NCBI GenBank assembly: GCA_020050175.1
Contig: JAGVKY010000083.1
Location: 1-13,612 of the forward strand
From: Parachlamydiales bacterium
GTDB taxonomy: Bacteria > Chlamydiota > Chlamydiia > Chlamydiales > JAJFMK01
Length of the DNA: 13,612 bases
Direction: 5' to 3'
This document shows positions 1 through 7,203 of the stretch, one piece after another. The first letter of the stretch is position 1. Every line of letters starts with the position of its first letter. The notes under the pieces were generated by a model, which was given only the letters and a program-made list of their open reading frames with translations, had not been told where the DNA came from and made no database searches. A program made the translations under genes and the position numbers.

Positions 1-81
1 CAAGTCATTTGTGTACCCCTAACCTAGTGCTTAAATATTAAAATTTAAACAAGGCCTGGTCTGCTATTTATTAAATTTTGG
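1..81. other. AT-rich intergenic edge
   Basis: This short segment lies beyond the stop codon of the DHH-like gene. It holds an AT-rich near-palindrome at 31-48, similar to another at 2954-2969, and a partly palindromic CAAGGCCTGG. I see no gene, and no stem-plus-T-run terminator I would defend. Confidence 0.4.
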
Positions 82-2688
82 TTAAATTTGACGAGGGAGG
101 AAGGGGGTAATCGCCGACTTTCTCGAATTTACACTGCCAGGTAAAAATTTTAGGACAGCGATAGGGAGAGTAGTTGTGGCTTTCTTTTCAATGGGGCAGG
201 GAAGGAAGTCTCTTTTGAAAAGCTCCTCATAAATAGAAGCAAGTCCTCCTAAAATTTCCAGAGAAAACTTATTATTTTTTGCCTCTTTCGATCCTCGAAA
301 ACCAGAAAGGAAACGGGAAAGGTGAAGCTCAGATTCGGAAGTCCCTGGAATCCAAAACCAAATTTCATCTGAATGGGTATATTGGAGCGATTCTCCCTCA
401 TTAAAGACAGATTCTGCACTGGGGACAGTACTCACCATATGGAGGAAAAGATCGATGCTAGGTTGGTTCTTGTAGCGTTCTTCAGCTTCTTTCACCCATT
501 TTGCTTTGAGAGCCTCTTGATGCTGTTGATAGCTCTTAAAATTAGAGGCAAATAGCTTGGTTTGACCGACACGGCAACACCCATTTTGCTCTTTTGTATC
601 CCCAAAAAAAGTGGATGGAAGACCCTCGGCTTCTAATCTCATACTTTCTTCAACCTCTTCCTCTTTGAAGGAATAGATTTTTTTGTAGATAGAGTACATG
701 TCAGGGTGTTCTAGGATCTTTTTGGCGCTCTTTTTAGCAAATTTTTCATCTTTTGGGAGATCAGATAGATCGATGATTTCTACCTCTTTTCCTAAAAGGA
801 GAGATTTCATCCGGTTGAGTAGGGAGGCCACCACAACAACATCGCGATCACTCACTTTAGATAAAAGATCGGTGTCATCCAAAATGGCTATCATGAAAGA
901 GAGGTATTCAGAATACTCTCTTTCTTTAGAAATCCAATATCCCCTTTGATCAGCCGCACTCTTCCGCTTCAAAAGTCTTTTAAGCAATCGTATGTTAAGA
1001 GGTGTGAGTTCTTTAGCCCTCAATGATTCAATTTCCTTTTCAATCGACTCTTTGGACATTCCCCCTAAGCTATAGTTGTCATTGATCTGAAAGGCAATTT
1101 CAGCCACAAGGACATTGCAAGATTGGGCATCCCCCATCACAATTTGAGGCTGCGAAAGGGTTTTTAGGTCGATTTTATGGTGATCAATCACACTGATGAC
1201 CTGTAGGTAGGGGGCCATCTGAACTTCTAAAAAATTACTAAAATCGCGAAGAGAGACTGTCCCTAACGTTTCCTTACGGAGATCAGATGCTTTAACGATC
1301 CCAACAGGGAAAAGACGACCCCCTTGTTCCGGTATCACAACGGTTAGGCTGTTGTAATGGCGCATTTTCTGCCTGATTTCCTCTACATCACTTTTCATGC
1401 TGAGGTAAGGAGAGGTGATTTTTAGCACTTTTTCTTTAATCTTCATCACGATGTCAAGGCGATCGACTAAGCCCCGTCCTTTTCGAATCGTGATATCAAG
1501 AAGCTCAATCAACCTTTCTAAGGTGTGGAAAATCGCTGTCCTGTTTTCAATCAAAAACCCTTCGGCATTGAAAAGGGAAGAGGATGGGAGGGATTCCACT
1601 TCCCTCTGGAATAGAGCGGCCTCCTCAATGCCAAATGAGCCTAAAGCGATAAAAAGATTGGCAAAAGTGGCATCGCCATTTTTTAGGTCCAAAACCTGTT
1701 CTAGGAGGAGTAAAAAGCGTTCTTTCCCTTTCGCATCAAGTTCCTGGATGATGCTGCTCTCTTTCAGTTTCGCTTCAAAAACAGACTTTAGGAAAGGGGG
1801 GAAATCGAAAACTTTAAGATTTTCTTTTGAGAAAAGGGTGATAATCCCAATATCGAAACCATTTTCAAAAGCATGGAGCAGCCCTTTGAAGGCATTTCCT
1901 ACCTGCCGAACGATTTCAACATCTTCCGCTCTCCAATCTCCTAGATAGTTTCCCTCTTCATCGACATAGACTAAAGCCTTCTCACTCTCGCCGTGATCGA
2001 GTTCGTAGGTTGAGATATGTCCTTTGGTCTTGATCATCCCCTTTTGAGTGAGAAGATCTTGAGCTGTTAGAGATAAAGTCTTAGAAGTTCTAGCTGTTGC
2101 AGCAAAAAAACCGTCGCCAAAAATATTTTTAAAATGGCGGGTGATGGTGGCATCAGCTGGTCCGCCAGGCAAGCACCAAAGATGGAGAGCCTCTCCTACT
2201 CTTGCTCCAAAAGCATCGACCCATCCCCAAAAAGAGGCAATCGTTGTATCGGTGTCGGGAGAGAGGTGAGCGGCAATGAAATGGGAGCCCGAATAGGACT
2301 TTTGCATGCCAATAGGGAAAAAAAGCTGGTAGCTATCTCTAGGGATCATTTTCCCTACAATTTTTCCTCGGATAGACTGTTTTTCTTCTGGGGAAAGTTC
2401 AGAAAAAAGATTTAGCCAAAATTCGAAATGAGAAAAATTGTAGCTCTCTTCATAGACCCCAAGTTGATTGATGCGCCGAATGTAATCCACGATGGCGGGT
2501 AGTAAAAATACCCCCTCTTTTGCCTCTTGGATCAAGCTTAGAAGGAGAGAATTAATCAAACGGAAACGATGACGCGATGAGAGCTCGTGGAAAGTCTTCG
2601 CACGGAAATCGGCAATCTTTTCTTCGATCTTGGGAAAAAAAGTCGGGGGGATTAATACATCCCCAATCAAGTTCTCATTTGATGGCAT
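82..2688 (-). CDS. Large DHH-family phosphoesterase-like protein with a CBS-containing insertion
   Basis: An 868-aa protein, probably cytosolic, with no signal peptide or membrane segment visible. Residues 141-151 (H, then PDTD at 144-147, then TTIAS) match DHH motif I, as in manganese pyrophosphatases. Residues 499-505 (SVIDHHK) carry the DHH signature. Residues 517-530, with GDAQSCN, resemble the following motif. Around 603-608 (DDTDLL) and 703-711 (GCCRVGQTK) the protein resembles a DHHA2 domain. About 350 residues separate motif I from DHH. Within them, 447-470 (TVVIPEQGGRLFPVGIV, then SDL) look like half of a CBS domain, echoing CBS-regulated pyrophosphatases; the rest I do not recognise. 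Family pyrophosphatases are about 310 aa, or about 550 aa with CBS inserts, so this is unusually large. By family knowledge the activity would be metal-dependent phosphoanhydride or phosphodiester hydrolysis; the true substrate is unknown. The ATG at 2688 follows the tRNA-Arg gene by 14 nt and has no Shine-Dalgarno sequence. Confidence 0.75.
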   Translation of the reverse strand: MPSNENLIGDVLIPPTFFPKIEEKIADFRAKTFHELSSRHRFRLINSLLLSLIQEAKEGVFLLPAIVDYIRRINQLGVYEESYNFSHFEFWLNLFSELSPEEKQSIRGKIVGKMIPRDSYQLFFPIGMQKSYSGSHFIAAHLSPDTDTTIASFWGWVDAFGARVGEALHLWCLPGGPADATITRHFKNIFGDGFFAATARTSKTLSLTAQDLLTQKGMIKTKGHISTYELDHGESEKALVYVDEEGNYLGDWRAEDVEIVRQVGNAFKGLLHAFENGFDIGIITLFSKENLKVFDFPPFLKSVFEAKLKESSIIQELDAKGKERFLLLLEQVLDLKNGDATFANLFIALGSFGIEEAALFQREVESLPSSSLFNAEGFLIENRTAIFHTLERLIELLDITIRKGRGLVDRLDIVMKIKEKVLKITSPYLSMKSDVEEIRQKMRHYNSLTVVIPEQGGRLFPVGIVKASDLRKETLGTVSLRDFSNFLEVQMAPYLQVISVIDHHKIDLKTLSQPQIVMGDAQSCNVLVAEIAFQINDNYSLGGMSKESIEKEIESLRAKELTPLNIRLLKRLLKRKSAADQRGYWISKEREYSEYLSFMIAILDDTDLLSKVSDRDVVVVASLLNRMKSLLLGKEVEIIDLSDLPKDEKFAKKSAKKILEHPDMYSIYKKIYSFKEEEVEESMRLEAEGLPSTFFGDTKEQNGCCRVGQTKLFASNFKSYQQHQEALKAKWVKEAEERYKNQPSIDLFLHMVSTVPSAESVFNEGESLQYTHSDEIWFWIPGTSESELHLSRFLSGFRGSKEAKNNKFSLEILGGLASIYEELFKRDFLPCPIEKKATTTLPIAVLKFLPGSVNSRKSAITPFLPRQI

Positions 2689-2702
2689 AACAATAAAAAA
2701 AT

Positions 2703-2775
2703 CGGACCGAGTAGGACTCGAACCTACGACCCTCCGCTTAGAAGGCGGATGCTCTATCCGCTGAGCTATCGGTCC
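2703..2775 (-). tRNA. tRNA-Arg (anticodon TCT)
   Basis: A complete 73-nt cloverleaf. The acceptor stem GGACCGA pairs with TCGGTCC, with discriminator G. The D-arm is GCTC/GAGC and the anticodon stem TCCGC/GCGGA closes the loop CTTCTAA (anticodon TCT, reading AGA and probably AGG). The T-arm is GTAGG/CCTAC with loop TTCGAGT. CCA is not encoded, so the 3' end must be added by CCA-adding enzyme. Directly downstream the strand reads A, then seven T residues, and the DHH-like gene starts 14 nt after the tRNA. Confidence 0.97.
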
Positions 2776-2787
2776 GTAATTGCAGAA

Positions 2788-2816
2788 ATTCTAGAGAAGT
2801 CACCTTATATTCGCAA
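2788..2816 (-). promoter_or_regulatory. Sigma70-type promoter for tRNA-Arg
   Basis: On the minus strand, TTGCGA (2811-2816) and TAGAAT (2788-2793) are separated by exactly 17 bp. The -10 box ends 12 nt before the tRNA 5' end at 2775, which leaves a short leader. It may also drive the DHH-like gene by read-through. This is a prediction from motif match and spacing only. Confidence 0.6.
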
Positions 2817-2830
2817 TTGACTTAGGTGAC
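2799..2830. repeat. Inverted repeat between divergent tRNA-Arg and kdsA
   Basis: GTCACCT (2799-2805) is mirrored by AGGTGAC (2824-2830) across 18 bp. The left arm lies in the spacer of the predicted tRNA promoter and the right arm upstream of its -35 box. A second short hairpin, CTTAG/CTAAG (2821-2825 and 2832-2836), overlaps the right arm and would compete with it. It could be an operator, but 7-bp arms may also occur by chance. Confidence 0.35.
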
Positions 2831-2981
2831 CCTAAGAAAAGATTTATAGAAAATCGTAGCTTACAATCGTTGATGAACAAATCCTTCTCTTGGATATTTT
2901 ACTCTATGAAGACTTTATCAAAGGGGATTCGGCAAAAATTTCAAAGCTCCGTGTTAAATATTAATTTAATAAACAAGAGAA

Positions 2982-3010
2982 TTGACTTGGTGATGAAAAG
3001 GGCTGATAAT
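2982..3010 (+). promoter_or_regulatory. Strong sigma70-type promoter for kdsA
   Basis: TTGACT (2982-2987) and GATAAT (3005-3010) are separated by 17 bp, each one base off consensus. An AT-rich block at 2954-2969 lies about 12 bp upstream of the -35 box and could act as an UP element. The -10 box ends only 7 nt before the kdsA ATG at 3018, so transcription would start at or next to the start codon. Confidence 0.65.
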
Positions 3011-3017
3011 TTTTGGC

Positions 3018-3872
3018 ATGGAAAAAGAACCTCGTATCCGAACTGTCTCAATCGGCTCTCTGGAGATTGGCCCCGAGAGTCCTCTTGTCATTTTTTGTGG
3101 CCCTTGTGTCATTGAGGGGGAGGAATTTACCCTTCGAGCGGCTGAGTTTCTAAAAAATCTTTTTGGCGATCTAGGGATTGGCCTCGTTTTTAAAGCGAGC
3201 TACGATAAGGCTAATCGTTCTTCGATTCAGGGTTTTAGGGGAGTCGGCATGGATGAGGGGTTGCGGATTCTTGAAAAAGTCAAAAACGAATTTGATCTTC
3301 CTGTTGTCAGCGATGTCCACACGGTGGAAGAGGTGAGGGCAGCTCAAGAAATTATTGATGTTCTGCAAGTTCCGGCCTTCCTTTCACGCCAGACCGATTT
3401 GATCCTAGCTGCTGCAAAAAGCGGGCGGGTTGTTGAGGTCAAAAAAGGGCAGTTTTTGGCTCCTTGGGATATGGAGCAAGTGGTCCATAAAGTGACTTCG
3501 GAGGGAAACCACAATCTTCTCTTAGTCGATCGAGGGACAAGCTTTGGGTATAACAATCTAGTGAGTGATATGAGGGGAATTCCCATCATGCAAAAATTAG
3601 GCTATCCCGTCGGTTTCGATGCGACCCATTCTGTGCAACTGCCGGGTGGCAATGGAACCTCTTCTGGGGGTCAAAGAGAATTTGTTCCCCCTCTTGCGAA
3701 AGCTGCACTCGCTGCCGGGGCGAACTTTCTCTTTATGGAAGCTCATCCTAATCCTGAAGAGGCCAAAAGTGATAAAGCTGCCCAGATCCCTTTTTCTGCA
3801 CTTGCCTCCCTTTTGAACTCCCTTAAAAGACTTTACGATCATCTTCGAGAAGAGGTGGCTCTCTCTGTTTAA
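3018..3872 (+). CDS. kdsA: 3-deoxy-8-phosphooctulonate synthase (KDO-8-P synthase)
   Basis: A 284-aa cytosolic enzyme that condenses phosphoenolpyruvate with arabinose 5-phosphate to give KDO-8-phosphate, the precursor of the LPS inner-core sugar KDO. Family motifs run the full length: CGPCVIEG (27-34), KASYDKANRSS (59-69), RGVGMDEG (74-81), PAFLSRQTDL (119-128), DRGTSFGYNNLVSDM (171-185), DATHSVQ (201-207) and FMEAHPNPEEAKSD (239-252). Cys30, at the position that is Asn in E. coli KdsA, together with His204, Glu241 and Asp252 suggests the metal-dependent class, as in Aquifex. The ATG at 3018 is the only ATG after the in-frame TGA at 2994-2996 and gives the expected N-terminus. The stop overlaps the start of the next gene (TAATG), so translation is probably coupled. 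The nearest Shine-Dalgarno-like AAGGG is about 15 nt away, and the predicted transcript may be leaderless. Confidence 0.97.
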   Translation: MEKEPRIRTVSIGSLEIGPESPLVIFCGPCVIEGEEFTLRAAEFLKNLFGDLGIGLVFKASYDKANRSSIQGFRGVGMDEGLRILEKVKNEFDLPVVSDVHTVEEVRAAQEIIDVLQVPAFLSRQTDLILAAAKSGRVVEVKKGQFLAPWDMEQVVHKVTSEGNHNLLLVDRGTSFGYNNLVSDMRGIPIMQKLGYPVGFDATHSVQLPGGNGTSSGGQREFVPPLAKAALAAGANFLFMEAHPNPEEAKSDKAAQIPFSALASLLNSLKRLYDHLREEVALSV

Positions 3873-4876
3873 TGTTTAGAAGAGCCATTGCCCTACTTTT
3901 ACTTCCAACGGCTCTTCTCATAGGAGGTTGGTTTTACTATCAACAGTTATATCCCTCTCCTTCCTTTTATTTTTCACCCCCAACTCCACCAAAAACGACT
4001 TCTTACGATAGGCAAGGGGTAAAAAAAGAGATTTATTTCTCAAATGGGGAGCATTGGGAGGTCTGTTGTGAAAAGGCTCTTTTGATGGCCCACCAAAAGG
4101 GAGGTTGGAGCGAAGCTTGGGGAGAAGTGAAGGGGACTTGGGATATCCCCCATAAAAAACAACGGACTTTTCTTGCTAGTGAAGCTGAATTTTTCTTTTC
4201 CTCCCACCTTTTAAAGGCAAAGGGGATCGAAATCAAAGAAGAGGATTTAGTTGAATTGAAGGCCGACCTTGGCGATTTCCAATTTAGTTCCTCTCCCGTT
4301 TGCCTTCTCACCGGAAATGTAGAGGGTAAAGGAATACTCAGAGGGGAAAAAATTTTTTTTGAAACTCCATCTCTTCACTACGAAGAGGGAAAAATTTTAA
4401 CACATGAGGGTGGTTTTATCGAAACCCCCAACGGATGGAAGGTCCCTTTTACAGGGGCGCTTTCTTTCGACGGAGACCTTCTAGAAATTGCAGATGGAAA
4501 TATCGAAGCGGAATCAGAATATATGACCCTTTTCGGCCATTCTTTGAAGGCAGCCGTGGATAAAGGGACCATTTCCCATATTATTTTAGGGAATGGGGTA
4601 ACGCTTAAGCACCGTTTAGCTTACAACTCTGCCCCTTTCCAAGAGGCTAAAGCCGAAACATTAGATCTCCATCTAGATAAGAGAGAGGGTCTTGTCTCTG
4701 CAAAATCGGAAGAGAGGGCCTTTTTTGTCGATAAAACTCATGGAGTAGAGATGGAGGTGGATGCTCTCTCCTTCCGCTGGGATCTCTCGGGCAAGATCGA
4801 CTCAGTAGAAGGGATCGGTGAGATGACCCTTTCCACTCAAAAAGGGGGGAATTCCTCTCAAAGGGGAAAAAAATGA
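3872..4876 (+). CDS. lptC: LptC-like LPS transport protein, membrane-anchored
   Basis: A 334-aa protein with one N-terminal membrane segment (about residues 5-22, after MFRR) and no lipobox. A proline-rich linker follows (28-41), then a long strand-rich region with repeating short beta-type stretches (GEVKGTWD, GNVEGKGIL, EGGFIETPNGWKV, DGNIEAESEYM), typical of the LptA/LptC jelly-roll fold. The inferred role is a periplasmic bridge taking LPS from the inner-membrane ABC transporter toward the outer membrane. It is longer than E. coli LptC (about 190 aa), so the folded part may contain more than one OstA-type repeat. Position supports the call: kdsA upstream overlaps by 1 bp and lptB downstream by 4 bp. 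A related gene sits between kdsA and the ABC ATPase gene in Chlamydia, from memory. AGAGGTGG about 12 nt upstream is the likely ribosome site. The name rests on context and topology more than on sequence motifs. Confidence 0.72.
   Translation: MFRRAIALLLLPTALLIGGWFYYQQLYPSPSFYFSPPTPPKTTSYDRQGVKKEIYFSNGEHWEVCCEKALLMAHQKGGWSEAWGEVKGTWDIPHKKQRTFLASEAEFFFSSHLLKAKGIEIKEEDLVELKADLGDFQFSSSPVCLLTGNVEGKGILRGEKIFFETPSLHYEEGKILTHEGGFIETPNGWKVPFTGALSFDGDLLEIADGNIEAESEYMTLFGHSLKAAVDKGTISHIILGNGVTLKHRLAYNSAPFQEAKAETLDLHLDKREGLVSAKSEERAFFVDKTHGVEMEVDALSFRWDLSGKIDSVEGIGEMTLSTQKGGNSSQRGKK
4861..4866 (+). promoter_or_regulatory. Ribosome binding site of lptB
   Basis: AAGGGG lies 6 nt before the ATG at 4873, inside the 3' end of the lptC-like gene. 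It supports the start that overlaps the upstream stop (ATGA). Confidence 0.7.
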
Positions 4877-5598
4877 ACACGGCACTGAAAGTTGACGGAC
4901 TTGTTAAGCGGTATGGACATCGGCTGGTAGTCGATACGTTATCGTTTGAGGTAGGGGAGGGTGAGGTGGTCGCTCTTTTAGGTCCTAATGGGGCCGGTAA
5001 GACCACGGCCTTTTACATGACAATTGGGCTGATTCGTCCCGATGCAGGGCGAGTTATTTTCTTTGGTGAGGAGGTCACACCTCTTGCCGTTCACGAAAGA
5101 GCAAGGCGGGGGATGGGTTATTTGGCTCAGGAGCCCTCAATTTTTCCCAATCTAACAGTAGAGCAAAATATCCTCTTAGTTTTAGAGGCCTTTCCTCTCT
5201 CGGGAAAAGAGAGAAAAAGGAGATTGGAAGAACATTTAGAGGAGCTCCATCTTTCCCATTTGTCCAAAAAGAAAGCAGGCACTCTTTCCGGCGGTGAGAG
5301 GCGAAGGCTTGAAATTACCCGTTCTTTGGTCACTCAGCCAACGTTCCTTCTCTTAGACGAACCTTTTGCTAATATTGACCCAAAATCAATCGCAGACGTT
5401 AAAGCTTTAATAGCCCATTTGTCTCAAAAGGGAATTTCGGTCCTTATTACCGACCATAATGCCCGTGAGATTTTGAGCTGCGTCGATAGAAGCTATATCA
5501 TTGAAGGGGGAAGAGTCCTTCTATCTGGCACGCCGACAGAACTCGTTGCTAATCCGATTGCTCGCCGAGCTTATCTCGGTGAGGATTTCACTCTTTAA
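4873..5598 (+). CDS. lptB: LPS export ABC transporter ATP-binding protein
   Basis: A 241-aa cytosolic ATPase subunit that powers extraction of LPS from the inner membrane, working with LptF/LptG, which are not in this window. It has every ABC ATPase motif: Walker A GPNGAGKT (37-44), Q-loop Gln86 in LAQEPSIF, signature LSGGE (138-142), Walker B FLLLDEP with Asp162/Glu163, and the H-loop His195 in TDHNARE. Length and motif wording (LAQEPSIFPNLTVEQNI, FANIDP, GTPTEL near the end) match LptB rather than other ABC ATPases. The start overlaps the previous stop by 4 bp and has a good ribosome site. It is the last gene of the kdsA-lptC-lptB operon. Confidence 0.96.
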   Translation: MNTALKVDGLVKRYGHRLVVDTLSFEVGEGEVVALLGPNGAGKTTAFYMTIGLIRPDAGRVIFFGEEVTPLAVHERARRGMGYLAQEPSIFPNLTVEQNILLVLEAFPLSGKERKRRLEEHLEELHLSHLSKKKAGTLSGGERRRLEITRSLVTQPTFLLLDEPFANIDPKSIADVKALIAHLSQKGISVLITDHNAREILSCVDRSYIIEGGRVLLSGTPTELVANPIARRAYLGEDFTL

Positions 5599-5605
5599 AA
5601 TAGCT

Positions 5606-5624
5606 TAGTATAAGCCCGATACTA
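5606..5624 (+). terminator. Possible weak terminator after lptB
   Basis: TAGTAT and ATACTA form a 6-bp stem around a 7-nt loop, 7 nt after the lptB stop. The stem is AT-rich and a T-rich tract comes only about 10 nt later, so termination would be weak. Downstream, TTGACC (5627-5632) with AT-rich hexamers near 5640-5658 could form a promoter for the PLD genes, but no -10 box has good spacing. Confidence 0.25.
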
Positions 5625-5673
5625 TCTTGACCTCTTTTGTATAAAATATTTCTATAAAAGTTAGAGATAAACT

Positions 5674-7194
5674 ATGGCCTTTCAAAGAATCGATGCACGA
5701 CCAGCTCCTCAGTTTGGGGAAAATCATCAGGTGGAGGACAAGTATCACCAGCATCACCGCATTCATATGCTGGCTCTCTCTTGTATTTTGGTCATAGGGC
5801 TGGCTTTAGTTGGAACTATAGCGGGAGGTCCAGTTGGCACTTTGATCGGTTTAGGTGTTGGAGTGGGACTGATTTGTCTCCGTCCTATCTTGATGAGCCT
5901 CTTTCATTACATCTTTCCTCATATCCACCATATTTTCCTTGATTGGGATCAAAAAATTGAAAAGCCTGGACCTGCTGTGGGTGAATTTGTCCGAAGCGAC
6001 ATGTTTATCGAACAGGATGGCACGAAATCTTACGAAATGAAGCTTGCTATGCTTCGATCGGCTCAAAAATCTATTCTTCTTTCACCCTGTTTTGCTGGTG
6101 GAGAATATTGGCAGAAAGCTCTTGATATCATCGAAGAGCGGTTGGAAGCGTGTCCTGAACTTAAGGTGACGATCCTCGTAGCAAAAGATCTTTTGATGCC
6201 AGATGATGTCGAGAGAATGGAGGCCCTTAAGGCCGCCCATCCAGAACGGTTTAATCTTTTGATGGTTGGCCGGGTCGCTCATGTTGAACCCTATCTGCAC
6301 ACCACTGAGAACCACACAAAAATGTTAGTGGTAGATGACCGTTATTTTGCTGTGGGGGGATCTTCTATTGATGCGATGGGCGCTTGTTTAGAGCCTAATA
6401 AGAAGAAAGCTGAAAAACAAAACGTCCTAGCTTCTGCCTTTGCCGCTGCTATGCCCGCTAAGTTCAGAGATGCTGACGCTTTCGGCCGGGGAGAACTTGC
6501 CGAAACTCTTCGAGATCAATTTTTCCGCCTTTATGCGATCTGGGAGTACCGCACGACAGGGAAAAAAGAGTGGCGCCATTACACTGCAGGAGAAGTCGAT
6601 ACTGTTTGCCAACCTTTTGAGGATCATCCAAATAAATGTCCTGGAGTCAAAACCAAGGTTTTGGTCTCAGGTCCCGAACATAGAGGGGCAAATCCTATCA
6701 TCAGTGAATTGGGAAGGATGATTGATGGAGCAGAAGAGGGGGCGAATGTTTCTGGCCTTTACTTCTTGCCAGATCCAGAGCTTTCAGCTGTTTTAGAAAG
6801 AAAAAAAGCGCAGGGTATCGCGATCGATGGTTACTTCGGTGAAGATAGCGGCCGTCTGACACCAAAGATTATCTTTAAAGTTAACCGACGGGGTCTAGAA
6901 AAGTTTGAAAGGGCTTATCTCTTCTCTGATCCCGATTACTTTTATCACAAAAAAGTCTGGACTGTTGATGGAAAACGGGGGGGAATTGGCTCCTGTAATT
7001 TAGCAGGTAAGAGTGCCCGGTGCGACCACGAAGTTGCCATCATTTTCGAAAGCAGGCGGATTGCACAGCAGCTAGATCAAGGCTTCCGAGCTGATCGTGA
7101 GAAATCGAAACAGATGGAAATGAACGTTGAACACTACGGTGCTCGAATATTCGGAGATGTTCTCGCCGTTGTTCCGGGTCAAATAATTATATAG
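5674..7194 (+). CDS. Phospholipase D-like protein with N-terminal membrane hairpin (copy 1)
   Basis: A 506-aa protein, first of three tandem paralogues. The N-terminus has a His-rich motif shared by all copies (QFGE, then YHQHHRI near 24-30). Two hydrophobic segments follow at about 33-50 and 54-72, joined by a glycine-rich turn; this closely spaced pair resembles the bilobed hydrophobic domain of chlamydial Inc proteins. The rest is a two-HKD PLD fold. HKD1 is HTKMLVVDD, with His214, Lys216 and Asp221. HKD2 is HKKVWTVDG, with His425, Lys427 and Asp432, followed by GSCN. After HKD1 the usual GSxN is replaced by GGSS. Family activity is hydrolysis or transfer on phosphodiester bonds of phospholipids, sometimes nucleic acid; the substrate here is unknown. 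The residues shown are compatible with activity. By analogy with chlamydial plasticity-zone PLDs it may act on host or inclusion membrane, which is inference. It is 75 bp downstream of lptB, with only a weak ribosome site. Confidence 0.9.
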   Translation: MAFQRIDARPAPQFGENHQVEDKYHQHHRIHMLALSCILVIGLALVGTIAGGPVGTLIGLGVGVGLICLRPILMSLFHYIFPHIHHIFLDWDQKIEKPGPAVGEFVRSDMFIEQDGTKSYEMKLAMLRSAQKSILLSPCFAGGEYWQKALDIIEERLEACPELKVTILVAKDLLMPDDVERMEALKAAHPERFNLLMVGRVAHVEPYLHTTENHTKMLVVDDRYFAVGGSSIDAMGACLEPNKKKAEKQNVLASAFAAAMPAKFRDADAFGRGELAETLRDQFFRLYAIWEYRTTGKKEWRHYTAGEVDTVCQPFEDHPNKCPGVKTKVLVSGPEHRGANPIISELGRMIDGAEEGANVSGLYFLPDPELSAVLERKKAQGIAIDGYFGEDSGRLTPKIIFKVNRRGLEKFERAYLFSDPDYFYHKKVWTVDGKRGGIGSCNLAGKSARCDHEVAIIFESRRIAQQLDQGFRADREKSKQMEMNVEHYGARIFGDVLAVVPGQIII

Positions 7195-7198
7195 GTGG
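7193..7198 (+). promoter_or_regulatory. Ribosome binding site deciding the start of PLD copy 2
   Basis: AGGTGG lies 5 nt before the ATG at 7204. An in-frame GTG at 7195 sits inside this site and cannot use it. Starting at 7204 also gives an N-terminus aligning without gaps to copy 1 (16 residues up to the QFGE motif in both). Confidence 0.75.
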
Positions 7199-7203
7199 AT
7201 GAT

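Noticed and set aside
1415..1948. 177-aa open frame on the plus strand
   Set aside because: It lies wholly antisense to the DHH-like gene. Its Ser/Arg-rich composition is typical of a shadow frame and no domain is visible.
2817..2848. Second plus-strand promoter, TTGACT with TTTATA
   Set aside because: The spacing is about 20 bp, outside the usual 16-18 bp. The TTGACT at 2982 with GATAAT is far better.
2870..3115. 81-aa open frame crossing the kdsA promoter
   Set aside because: It overlaps the kdsA promoter and the first part of kdsA in another frame, has no recognisable motif, and runs into KdsA-coding sequence whose frame is certain.
7195..7203. In-frame GTG start for PLD copy 2
   Set aside because: The GTG lies inside the AGGTGG ribosome site. 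The ATG at 7204 has correct spacing and aligns exactly with the N-terminus of copy 1.
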